Assembly: GCA_021739805.1 (NCBI GenBank)
Contig: JAIPBB010000082.1
Span: 1-17,947, forward strand
Direction of reading: 5' to 3'
Length of the DNA stretch: 17,947 nt
Source of the DNA: Saprospiraceae bacterium
Lineage (GTDB): Bacteria; Bacteroidota; Bacteroidia; Bacteroidales; JAIPBB01
Shown: positions 7,194 to 14,082 of the stretch, piece after piece
How positions within the stretch are numbered: the first letter of the stretch is position 1
How the letters are laid out: each line of letters begins with the position of its first letter
Translations under genes and position numbers: made by a program
Notes under the pieces: generated by a model
What the model saw: only the letters and a program-made list of their open reading frames with translations
Databases searched by the model: none
What the model was told of the DNA's origin: nothing

Positions 7194-8297
7194 CTAATGA
7201 TGTTCTTCTGTAGCCATTCCAAAATACATAGCAGACAGAAGAGTAAAAACGTATGCTTGAATGAAAGCGACTAATAATTCAAGCAAACTAATAAAAATTG
7301 AAAATGGAACAGAAATAAGTGTTGTTCCATAGCCAAGTGCCGGATTCATACTCCCAAAAAGGAAAATCAAACTCATAAATCCTAAGATAATAATGTGTCC
7401 TGCTGTCATATTTGCAAAGAGTCGCACCATTAAAACAAATGGTTTTGTGATTACACCTACAAGTTCAACTATTGGCATTAGTGGAAATGGAATTTTAAGC
7501 CACCATGGAACCCCGGGTGCATTAACAATGTGTTTCCAGTAATTTCGATTTCCACTAAAGGTTGTAATCGTAAATGTGAATAATGCCAAAACTAAAGTTA
7601 CTGAAATATTCCCTGTAACATTTGCTCCTCCCGGGAAAATGGGGATTAATCCAAAAAGATTATTAAAGAAAATAAAGAAAAAAACAGAAAGTAAAAATGG
7701 CATATACTTTTCAAATTTCTTTTCTCCAATACTTGGTTTTGCAATATCGTCTCTAACGAAAATTATTAAAGGTTCAATCATCGATTGCAAGCCTTTTGGT
7801 GCATGACCTTTTCTTTTCACATAAGATTTGGCAATTGAAACAAAGATAATAATCAATAAAATTGAACTGATAATAATTTCCATAACTGTTTTTGTCATAG
7901 AAAAATCTAATGGTTTAACCACACTCTTGTTTCCTTTAGCGTCTATAACTTCTCGAATAATTTTACCTTTATTTTCTCCTTCTAACATTAATTGATATCC
8001 TTTGTAGGATTCATGACCATGGTGAAATTTTGAAGATAGAAAAACATGTAGTTTTCCTTCGTCTAATAAAATTATTGGGAGAGGAATTGAAATATGGGTT
8101 TTTCCTATTGTAGCAATATGCCATTCATGGGCATCTAAGATGTGGTCAAAGATCATATCTCCGGCATTAAACTCTTTTTTAGTTGTTTCATGATTGATGT
8201 GTTCTTCATCATTGGCGAAAACAGAACCCACAGTAAAACAAAGTGTTAAAATAAATGTTAAGAGAAATTTTATTCTATATTTATTTGAGTTTTTCAT
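7194..8297 (-). CDS. atpB: ATP synthase Fo subunit a with exported N-terminal domain
   Basis: The stator half-channel protein that passes ions to the c ring. The 367-residue chain is about 100 residues longer than E. coli subunit a. It begins with a signal-peptide-like segment (1-28, cleavage likely after SVFA), then a histidine-rich polar domain (about 29-135) that should face the periplasm. The five-helix core follows. The essential arginine is R292 in MVRLFANMTAGHIII (290-304), and the last helix carries AFIQAYVFTLL (344-354) with Q347. This long form is, from memory, usual in Bacteroidota. The C-terminus is ATEEHH. It follows the AtpI-like gene by 78 bases and precedes atpE by 30. Confidence 0.96.
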   Translation of the reverse strand: MKNSNKYRIKFLLTFILTLCFTVGSVFANDEEHINHETTKKEFNAGDMIFDHILDAHEWHIATIGKTHISIPLPIILLDEGKLHVFLSSKFHHGHESYKGYQLMLEGENKGKIIREVIDAKGNKSVVKPLDFSMTKTVMEIIISSILLIIIFVSIAKSYVKRKGHAPKGLQSMIEPLIIFVRDDIAKPSIGEKKFEKYMPFLLSVFFFIFFNNLFGLIPIFPGGANVTGNISVTLVLALFTFTITTFSGNRNYWKHIVNAPGVPWWLKIPFPLMPIVELVGVITKPFVLMVRLFANMTAGHIIILGFMSLIFLFGSMNPALGYGTTLISVPFSIFISLLELLVAFIQAYVFTLLSAMYFGMATEEHH

Positions 8298-8375
8298 AAA
8301 AAAATTTACAAAAATTTACCTGAATATTGAAACAAAAATATGTAAAAAACTAGATATATTAGTAAAAAACTTAAT

Positions 8376-8771
8376 CTATTTATCGTTTGATTTAACATTA
8401 GGTGTTTTTACTATTGAAACAACTTCAAAAGTAGTGAATAAAACATAAAGAGCGAAAAAAGTAATAATAAAATTAATAGCATCATCTTTATAAAAAAGAG
8501 AATATATTACAATTACTCCCAAATATAGCATCAATTTTACAGTTGTTGAAAGCATAAAACTAGCTGTAAACTTACTGAATTTCTTTTCTGTAGATTTTAC
8601 TAATATATAATGAACAATTAGTGTAACCGAAAAGAAAAACAATATTAAATATGGCCATGTGGGTGTTTTGTATTCGATAGGTAATAAATAGAATACTCCA
8701 GACATTACCGCCGAAATAGCAATTGTAAATAAAGTTAATTTGAGAAGAAATTTTTTATATGAATCACTCAT
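8376..8771 (-). CDS. Four-helix membrane protein, AtpI-like
   Basis: Unassigned 131-residue integral membrane protein with four predicted helices (about 9-30, 39-58, 68-93 and 98-121) and short charged ends. The arrangement, size and position just upstream of atpB match the UncI/AtpI assembly factors of other ATP synthase operons, but I see no decisive motif, so the link is by topology and context. Its ATG overlaps the stop of the AtpZ gene as ATGA (8771-8768), which implies translational coupling. A c-ring assembly role or ion-transport role is inference. Confidence 0.8.
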   Translation of the reverse strand: MSDSYKKFLLKLTLFTIAISAVMSGVFYLLPIEYKTPTWPYLILFFFSVTLIVHYILVKSTEKKFSKFTASFMLSTTVKLMLYLGVIVIYSLFYKDDAINFIITFFALYVLFTTFEVVSIVKTPNVKSNDK

Positions 8772-8989
8772 TTGGAATTTATTAAATCTTTAATTACAAA
8801 ATAAATTGCTACAGCTACGGAAATAATAGATAATACGACAGTGAATATTGGGAAGTTGAATTTTAGAATTTCATCTAATTTTATGCCTCCAAAAACACCT
8901 GCCAAAATAATTGCTATCATTTGAAATGCAATACTTGAATATTTTGCATAATTAGGAAGCGGTTTCTTTTTTGAATTTTTCGGCTTCAT
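8768..8989 (-). CDS. atpZ: AtpZ/AtpI family ATP synthase accessory protein
   Basis: A 73-residue protein with a basic N-terminus (KPKNSKKKPLPNYAKYSS) and two membrane helices (about 19-36 and 46-67). The first has the family pattern AFQMIAIILAGVFGGIKLDE, where glycines precede a conserved Asp-Glu, and the second ends in FVIKDL. Members of this family (putative F0F1-ATPase subunit, AtpZ) accompany atp operons and have been proposed to take part in cation transport or assembly. The start at 8989 makes it overlap the bactofilin gene by 38 bases in another frame; a later start would remove the basic leader. It overlaps the next gene by four bases. Confidence 0.87.
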   Translation of the reverse strand: MKPKNSKKKPLPNYAKYSSIAFQMIAIILAGVFGGIKLDEILKFNFPIFTVVLSIISVAVAIYFVIKDLINSK

Positions 8990-9365
8990 GTTTTATTTCA
9001 GGTTTTGGTGCAGTGTAACTTCCACCATCTTCCATTTTACAAGCCCCTGAGAATTTTGCTCCCGGTTCAATTGCAATTTTATTAGTAATGATATCTCCTG
9101 TAACTTTTGCTGTTGCTTTTAAAGTTAATAATTCAGCAACAGTGATTTGAGCTTTGACAGTTCCTTGAATATCTGCATTTTTGCATGTTATCTCACCATC
9201 AATACTACCTGTTGGTCCCAGGACTACTTTTGCTTTTGAGTGCAAAGTCCCAATTAAACTACCATCAATCCTAATGTCTCCATTTGATTTTATGTCTCCT
9301 TTTATTACTGTTCCTGAGACAATTTTATTAAATTCAAGAGTCGGAACTTCAGTGCTTTTTGCCAT
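8952..9365 (-). CDS. Bactofilin (polymer-forming cytoskeletal protein)
   Basis: A 137-residue bactofilin (DUF583) that should self-assemble into beta-helical filaments without nucleotide. Residues 13-112 show the periodic beta-helix repeat with hydrophobic/glycine spacing: GTVIKGDIKSNGDIRIDGSL, then GSIDGEITCKNADIQGTV, KATAKVTGDIITNKIAIEPG and AKFSGACKM. Short disordered tails flank it, the C-terminal one lysine/glutamate-rich (118-137). No membrane segment is present. It is the first gene behind the operon promoter and its end overlaps atpZ, so it is co-transcribed with the ATP synthase genes. Whether the filament has anything to do with the synthase is unknown. Confidence 0.93.
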   Translation of the reverse strand: MAKSTEVPTLEFNKIVSGTVIKGDIKSNGDIRIDGSLIGTLHSKAKVVLGPTGSIDGEITCKNADIQGTVKAQITVAELLTLKATAKVTGDIITNKIAIEPGAKFSGACKMEDGGSYTAPKPEIKHEAEKFKKETAS

Positions 9366-9407
9366 TTTTTATTTCGGTTTCAATTTGTTTATTACTTAAT
9401 AACAAAA

Positions 9408-9438
9408 CAAAGTTAAGATTATAAAGGAAAAATCCAAA
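9408..9438 (-). promoter_or_regulatory. Promoter of the bactofilin-ATP synthase operon
   Basis: On the minus strand TTTG (9438-9435) is followed after exactly 19 bases by TAACTTTG (9415-9408). This is a full match to the Bacteroidetes housekeeping promoter TTTG-N19-TAnnTTTG. Transcription should start near 9402, giving a leader of about 37 nucleotides before the bactofilin ATG. It is the best promoter in the window, in front of its largest operon. Confidence 0.8.
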
Positions 9439-9505
9439 AACTTTGGTTTAATATTATGCACAAATAGGAAAATTAATGTTTAATTAACTTAAATTTAGAA
9501 GGAGT

Positions 9506-11056
9506 TTACATTTTTATCTCATCTTCATTTTTATTGAAAAACCTATACTCCAATGTATGATATGATGAATTTGGTTTAATAGTTATCCATTTTTTGAATT
9601 TAAAATACCATTTAAGTTGTATTGAAAATAGGTTTTTCGTGAGATATGCATGGATATATGGGTGACAAAGGATTTTCAAATAGGATTCATTTTGCTCATG
9701 AATCAAATAACTAATATTATTTTCTAATTCATCAACAATCACAATACTAGCTTTAACTTCTCCACTTCCCTGGCAACATGGACATTTTTCAAGAATCTGA
9801 ATGTTCATTTCAGGCCTAACTCTTTGCCTTGTAATTTGAACCAATCCAAATTTAGAAGGCGGAAGAATGGTGTGTTTTGCATGATCAAGTTTCATTTCTT
9901 CACTTAGCTTTTGGAAAAGTGCTTTTCTGTTATTCCTATCATGCATATCAATGAAGTCGATAACGATAATCCCGCCCATATCTCTTAAGCGAAGTTGTCT
10001 GGCAATTTCAATTGCGGCTTCAATATTAACATCGGTAGCATTAGATTCCTGGCTGTTGTCAGTCTTCAGTCGATGACCACTATTAACATCAATTACGTGA
10101 AGTGCTTCGGTATGTTCAATAATAAGATAGCCTCCGTTTTTGAATGATACTTTTTTTCCAAAGGAATTTTTGATTTGCTTGTCAATTCCAAAATGCTCAA
10201 AAATCGGTGCTTTACTTTTGTGAAGTTTAACTATATCAACTTTATCAGGTGCAATTGTGCTAATATAGTTTTTTATTTCACTATGTAATGTTGAATCATT
10301 AATGTACACATTGTTAAAGGATTCACTAAGTAAGTCTCTTAGAATAGTTGCTGTTCTATCAAGTTCACCATGAATTTTTTTCGGTGCTTTTGCAACTTGA
10401 AGATTTTTCACACAGTTTTCCCATTTTTCAATTAAGTCAGTGAGGTCTTTTACAAGGTCAGCAACTTTTTTGTTTTCGGCAACAGTTCTTATAATAACAC
10501 CAAAATTATTAGGTTTTATGCTTTGGACAAGTCGTTTAAGCCTGTTTCTTTCTTCAAAATTTTTGATTTTTTGAGAAATAGAAATTCTGTTTGAAAAAGG
10601 AACTAAAACAACATATCTGCCTGCAATAGCAATTTCAGAAGTGATTCGCGGACCTTTATTTGATATGGGTTCTTTTGCAATTTGAACAACAATCTGTTGA
10701 TTTGGATTTAAAACATTAGTGATTTTTCCTGTTTTCTCAATATCTTTTTCAAGAATAAAATCTTCGATGGCTACAACTTCTTTTTTTTCTGAAATTGCAA
10801 GTTTCGAAAATTTATTTAAAGACCTGATTTGGTGTCCAAGATCTAAATAATGTAAAAAAGCATCCTTCTCAAAGCCAACATCAACAAATGCAGCATTTAG
10901 TCCGGGAATAATTTTTTTAATTTTCCCAAGATATAAGTCTCCTACAGAATAATTGTTATTGCTCTGTTCCTTATGTAATTCCACAAGTTTCTTGTCTTCA
11001 AGCAATGCAATAACTACCTCTGTAGAACTTGAATCTATAATAAGTTCTTTATTCAC
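9506..11056 (-). CDS. rng: Ribonuclease E/G family endoribonuclease
   Basis: A cytoplasmic endoribonuclease of RNase G type that processes rRNA precursors and decays mRNA. The 516 residues include an N-terminal S1 RNA-binding region (about 37-128; YLGKIKKIIPGLNAAFVDVG, 42-61). The catalytic DNase I-like core has the two metal-binding aspartates in HVIDVNSGHR (D323) and GGIIVIDFIDM (D367). The Zn-link cysteines are CPCC (425-428). There is no long disordered C-terminal scaffold, so it is G-like, not full-length E. The start is GTG, supported by the family's usual opening (NKEL-I-SS-EV-IALLED). A strong terminator (11138-11184) separates it from the HU gene upstream, so it probably has its own promoter, which I could not place confidently. 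Confidence 0.95.
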   Translation of the reverse strand: MNKELIIDSSSTEVVIALLEDKKLVELHKEQSNNNYSVGDLYLGKIKKIIPGLNAAFVDVGFEKDAFLHYLDLGHQIRSLNKFSKLAISEKKEVVAIEDFILEKDIEKTGKITNVLNPNQQIVVQIAKEPISNKGPRITSEIAIAGRYVVLVPFSNRISISQKIKNFEERNRLKRLVQSIKPNNFGVIIRTVAENKKVADLVKDLTDLIEKWENCVKNLQVAKAPKKIHGELDRTATILRDLLSESFNNVYINDSTLHSEIKNYISTIAPDKVDIVKLHKSKAPIFEHFGIDKQIKNSFGKKVSFKNGGYLIIEHTEALHVIDVNSGHRLKTDNSQESNATDVNIEAAIEIARQLRLRDMGGIIVIDFIDMHDRNNRKALFQKLSEEMKLDHAKHTILPPSKFGLVQITRQRVRPEMNIQILEKCPCCQGSGEVKASIVIVDELENNISYLIHEQNESYLKILCHPYIHAYLTKNLFSIQLKWYFKFKKWITIKPNSSYHTLEYRFFNKNEDEIKM

Positions 11057-11137
11057 GTTTTGTGATTTTAGTCAATGCAAATATCATCAAATTTTATTAA
11101 TGATATAATTTGTTCGCTGCCTATATAATGATGTGAT

Positions 11138-11184
11138 AAAAAAAAATTGAAGTTTTATCACCAGAATTAGCAATAAAACTTCAA
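11138..11184 (-). terminator. Rho-independent terminator of the HU/small ribosomal protein unit
   Basis: A perfect 12-base stem (11184-11173 against 11158-11147; arm TTGAAGTTTTAT) with a 14-base loop is followed on the minus strand by nine T residues (11146-11138). It lies 35 bases past the stop of the 29-residue gene and is the clearest intrinsic terminator on this strand. Confidence 0.88.
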
Positions 11185-11219
11185 TGTGACAATTAAATTT
11201 GTTAAGATTTAATTATTAA

Positions 11220-11309
11220 TTATTTTTTCTTATGCCTGTTCTTCCTTAGTCTTTTTTTTCGCTTGTGCGTTGGCATTTTATGTCGTTTTCTCTTTTTACC
11301 GCTTGGCAT
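11220..11309 (-). CDS. 29-residue basic ribosomal-type protein (AURKAIP1/COX24-like, bS22/mS38-related)
   Basis: A very small gene, ATG at 11309 to TAA at 11220, encoding 29 residues of which 20 are Lys, Arg or His: it opens MPSGKKRKRHKMPTHKRKKR and continues with LRKNRHKKK. I recognise this as the nearly invariant Bacteroidota protein annotated as an AURKAIP1/COX24-domain protein, related to mitochondrial mS38 and the mycobacterial ribosomal protein bS22. By that relation it should sit in the small ribosomal subunit, bound to 16S rRNA. It lies 51 bases downstream of HU and just before a strong terminator, so the two form a unit. Its function in this group is inferred from homology recalled, not shown here. 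Confidence 0.85.
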   Translation of the reverse strand: MPSGKKRKRHKMPTHKRKKRLRKNRHKKK

Positions 11310-11360
11310 ATTTAATATTGTTTAAATTAATAAATTATTTTTTGAATTTTAAAATTCAAA

Positions 11361-11645
11361 TTATTTAACGTTGTTTTTCACTTCGTTAACAAAAGTTTTA
11401 GCTGGTTTAAAAGCTGGTATATTGTGAGCAGGTATAATGATAGTTGTATTTTTTGAAATATTTCTACCAGTTTTTTCAGCTCTTTTCTTAACGATAAAGC
11501 TACCAAAACCCCTTAAATATACGTTTTCACCATTTGCTAATGAAGATTTTACGGATTCCATAAATGCTTCTACTGTTGCTTGTACTGCAACTTTCTCGAT
11601 TCCTGTTTTGTTAGCAACTTCAGCTACGATTTCTGCTTTTGTCAT
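11361..11645 (-). CDS. HU/IHF family DNA-binding protein
   Basis: A nucleoid protein that bends DNA as a dimer. The 94 residues have the helical dimerisation part opening MTKAEIVAEVANKTGI (1-16), the conserved turn LRGFGSFIVKKRAEKTGRN (44-62), and the beta-ribbon DNA arm around 58-80 with the intercalating-proline context IPAFKPAK (76-83). Length is normal. HU versus IHF naming cannot be decided from this alone. It lies divergent from mutA and upstream of the small ribosomal protein gene, with which it shares a promoter (11700-11728) and terminator. An HU gene next to rng is a recurrent Bacteroidota arrangement, from memory. Confidence 0.95.
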   Translation of the reverse strand: MTKAEIVAEVANKTGIEKVAVQATVEAFMESVKSSLANGENVYLRGFGSFIVKKRAEKTGRNISKNTTIIIPAHNIPAFKPAKTFVNEVKNNVK

Positions 11646-11699
11646 ATCAAATTTTGTTTTAATTATTTAATAAATTTTGTTTTACTTTCAATTGGTTTG

Positions 11700-11728
11700 C
11701 AAAGATAAATTTTTTTTAATCCAACAAA
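11700..11728 (-). promoter_or_regulatory. Probable HU promoter
   Basis: On the minus strand TATCTTTG (11707-11700) matches TAnnTTTG, with TTTG (11728-11725) 17 bases upstream, slightly shorter than the ideal 19. The predicted leader is about 50 nucleotides. Confidence 0.55.
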
Positions 11729-11968
11729 CAAAAAAACGTTATTTTTTCTTCTAAAACACTCAAAATAAATTTGTCCCATAGAATTTACAACTTATTTGCT
11801 GTTTTTTTAGTAATAATATTTTCAAAAATCAGTAGCCATAAATCCTAGCTATCATTGATTAATTCTTACTATATTTAGTGCTCTGAATGCAATATTTATT
11901 GTAATTTTGCGAAAGTTTTTAAACATTTAAAAATATTTCAGAATTAATTGATTTGTAATTATATAGAT
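11710..11968. other. Divergent intergenic region between HU and mutA
   Basis: The 323-base gap 11646-11968 carries no gene, strong hairpin or tandem repeat that I can see outside the promoter motifs. Besides the HU promoter there are two rightward TAnnTTTG matches, TAAATTTG at 11766-11773 and TAATTTTG at 11902-11909. No cobalamin riboswitch is recognisable upstream of mutA. Confidence 0.5.
11902..11909 (+). promoter_or_regulatory. Candidate mutA -7 element
   Basis: TAATTTTG fits TAnnTTTG and sits 59 bases before the chosen mutA start. The -33 region is weak (no TTTG at about 19 bases; only TTTAG near 11874-11878). The match at 11766-11773 is an alternative. Confidence 0.4.
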
Positions 11969-13837
11969 ATGGATAAAAATGATAGTAAGATGAACATCTT
12001 TAATGAATTCTCGGCCGCTTCGACTGAACAATGGGAAGAGATTATAAGAAAGGATCTTAAAGGTGGAGATTATGAGAAAAAATTAGTATGGAAAACCTTA
12101 GAAGGATTAAAAATAAAACCATACTACCGAAAGGAAAATTTAGAAAATATTGAACATTTAAAGAGCCTTCCGGGTGAGTTTCCATTTGTAAGAGGTAATC
12201 GTACTAAGGATAATTCATGGGAAATCCGCCAAGAAATTGTGGTTAATGATTTTCAGGAAGCTAATAAATTTGCCTTGCGTGCACTTAATAAAGGTGCAGA
12301 AGCTATAGCGTTCAAAGTTAGAAACCTTAATGAAAGCACTCAAATGAAGCAGCTTTTATTAGGAATTGATTTAGAAAAGTATCCTGTACATTTCTCTACT
12401 GCTCTTTCATATCCAAAGCTTTTGGATTTGTTTATAGGAGAAATTGAAAGCAGAAATCTTAATAAAACAAAAATTACTGGTTCATTTAATTTCGATTTTC
12501 ATTCTTATCAATTAGTTTACGGCTCTTTAAAAACTACTTATAAAGACGCTATAATTGGTTTAATAGCTATAATTGAAAAGCTTGCTAAAAAATTGCCAAA
12601 TTTTAAAGTAGTAAATCTCAACGGACAATATTTACATAATGCCGGTGCAACTATAATACAGGAGCTGGCTTTTGTTTTGTCATCAGCAAATGAGTATATG
12701 AATTCATTTATTAATGAAAAAATTCAACTTGAAGCTATATTACCAAAACTCCAATTTACTTTTGCTCTTGGTTCAAATTATTTCATGGAAATTTCTAAAA
12801 TAAGAGCTGTTAGAATGTTATGGGCTAACGTTCTAAAACAATATAATGTGAAGGATGAGAGCTTATATAAAATTCACATTCATGGAGTGACTTCAAATTG
12901 GAATAAGAGCATTTTCGACCCTTATGTTAATCTTTTGAGAACAACAACAGAAGCTATGTCGGGTGCGATTGGAGGACTTGATTCAATGTCAGTTCTTCCT
13001 TTTGATAATACCTATAAATCATCCGATGAAATTTCAAGACGAATGGCAAGAAATCAACAAATAATTCTTAAAGAAGAATCTTATCTTGATAAAATTGTTG
13101 ACCCATCAGCCGGCTCCTACTATATTGAGAACCTTACAGATTTAATTGCTTCGGCATCTTGGGATTTATTTCAGAAAATTGAAGAACAGGGTGGTTTTAT
13201 CAAAGCAATTGAAAACAACTTTATTTATAATGAAATAGATAAGAGTTGTGCTGAAAAGGATATGGATATTGCATTAAGGAAAATCAATATTTTAGGTACT
13301 AATCAATATCCAAATCTTAATGAAACTATGTTCGATTCAATTGAATTTGAAAAGGATAATAAAAATAATAAGCTTAAAGAATACAGAGGTGCAGAGGCAT
13401 TTGATGATATGCGTTTAGCAACTGAAAAATACGTGAAGAATGGAGGTAAAAAACCATCAGTATTTTTATTTACTATTGGAAATCTTGCAATGAGAAAAGC
13501 AAGAGCTGCTTTTATCACAAATTTCTTCGGTTGTGGAGGATTTGAAATTGTTGATAATCCTGGTTTTGATAAAATTGAAGATGGTGTTAAATCTGCAATT
13601 GAATCCAAATCGGAAATTATTGTGTTTTGCAGTTCTGATGAAGAGTATAAAATTCTGGTGCCTGAAATATCAAAGGAATTAAAGAAAATTAATCCAAATA
13701 TTAAAATTATAGTGGCAGGATACCCAAAAGATATTATTGATGAACTTTTATCTGCCGGAATTGATGATTTTGTGCATGTGAAAACTAATGTTTTAGAAGC
13801 TTTAGCAAAATATCAGAAGATTATAGGAATAATATAA
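11969..13837 (+). CDS. mutA: Methylmalonyl-CoA mutase small (beta) subunit
   Basis: The non-catalytic chain of the heterodimeric, coenzyme B12-dependent mutase that interconverts succinyl-CoA and (R)-methylmalonyl-CoA. Taking the ATG at 11969 gives 622 residues. Seen are the N-terminal STEQWEEIIRKDLKG (18-32), the TIM-barrel domain (about 45-450) with DPSAGSYYIENLTD (378-391), and a C-terminal B12-domain-like fold (about 495-622). The latter lacks the DxHxxG cobalt-ligand motif, as expected for the small subunit. An in-frame TTG at 11948 and an ATG at 11990 are alternative starts; 11969 was preferred as the first ATG ahead of the conserved region. mutB follows after a 245-base gap filled by a repeat, so co-transcription is likely but not certain. 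Confidence 0.94.
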   Translation: MDKNDSKMNIFNEFSAASTEQWEEIIRKDLKGGDYEKKLVWKTLEGLKIKPYYRKENLENIEHLKSLPGEFPFVRGNRTKDNSWEIRQEIVVNDFQEANKFALRALNKGAEAIAFKVRNLNESTQMKQLLLGIDLEKYPVHFSTALSYPKLLDLFIGEIESRNLNKTKITGSFNFDFHSYQLVYGSLKTTYKDAIIGLIAIIEKLAKKLPNFKVVNLNGQYLHNAGATIIQELAFVLSSANEYMNSFINEKIQLEAILPKLQFTFALGSNYFMEISKIRAVRMLWANVLKQYNVKDESLYKIHIHGVTSNWNKSIFDPYVNLLRTTTEAMSGAIGGLDSMSVLPFDNTYKSSDEISRRMARNQQIILKEESYLDKIVDPSAGSYYIENLTDLIASASWDLFQKIEEQGGFIKAIENNFIYNEIDKSCAEKDMDIALRKINILGTNQYPNLNETMFDSIEFEKDNKNNKLKEYRGAEAFDDMRLATEKYVKNGGKKPSVFLFTIGNLAMRKARAAFITNFFGCGGFEIVDNPGFDKIEDGVKSAIESKSEIIVFCSSDEEYKILVPEISKELKKINPNIKIIVAGYPKDIIDELLSAGIDDFVHVKTNVLEALAKYQKIIGII

Positions 13838-13866
13838 AATTTGATGTGAACTTTACAAATAGAATT

Positions 13867-14025
13867 TCAAATAAATAACAAATGACAAGCACCAAATATC
13901 AAGCACCAAAAAACAAATAAATAACAATTTTCAAAAATCCAAATTTCAAACCCGTTTTGAACATTTAATAATTGGTATTTGGATCTTATTTGTTTTTTGA
14001 GATTTGGAATTTGAGAATTATTTGA
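13867..14025. repeat. Imperfect palindromic intergenic element between mutA and mutB
   Basis: The left half is C/A-rich and the right half T/G-rich, folding onto each other imperfectly. TCAAATAA (13867-13874) pairs with TTATTTGA (14018-14025), and CAAAAAACAAATAA (13907-13920) pairs with 13986-13999. The left half also holds direct repeats: CAAATAAATAACAA at 13868-13881 and 13914-13927, and CAAGCACCAAA at 13886-13896 and 13900-13910. It occupies most of the mutA-mutB gap and would form a long hairpin in a bicistronic mRNA. Confidence 0.75.
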
Positions 14026-14082
14026 TTTTAAGAATTAACAATAGTTTGTTTCGACCAAAATGGGTGTTAAAAATAAAAGATT

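Noticed and set aside
9494..9505. Shine-Dalgarno-like AGAAGGAG on the plus strand
   Set aside because: No rightward reading frame follows; it lies just past the end of the leftward RNase G gene.
11948..11968. TTG start extending mutA by seven codons
   Set aside because: No ribosome-binding signal, and the added residues (ICNYID after the start) are not part of the family's usual N-terminus; the ATG at 11969 is preferred.
11710..11968. Cobalamin riboswitch in front of mutA
   Set aside because: The enzyme uses B12, but no B12-box-like GCCACTG or multi-stem structure is recognisable in the AT-rich leader.
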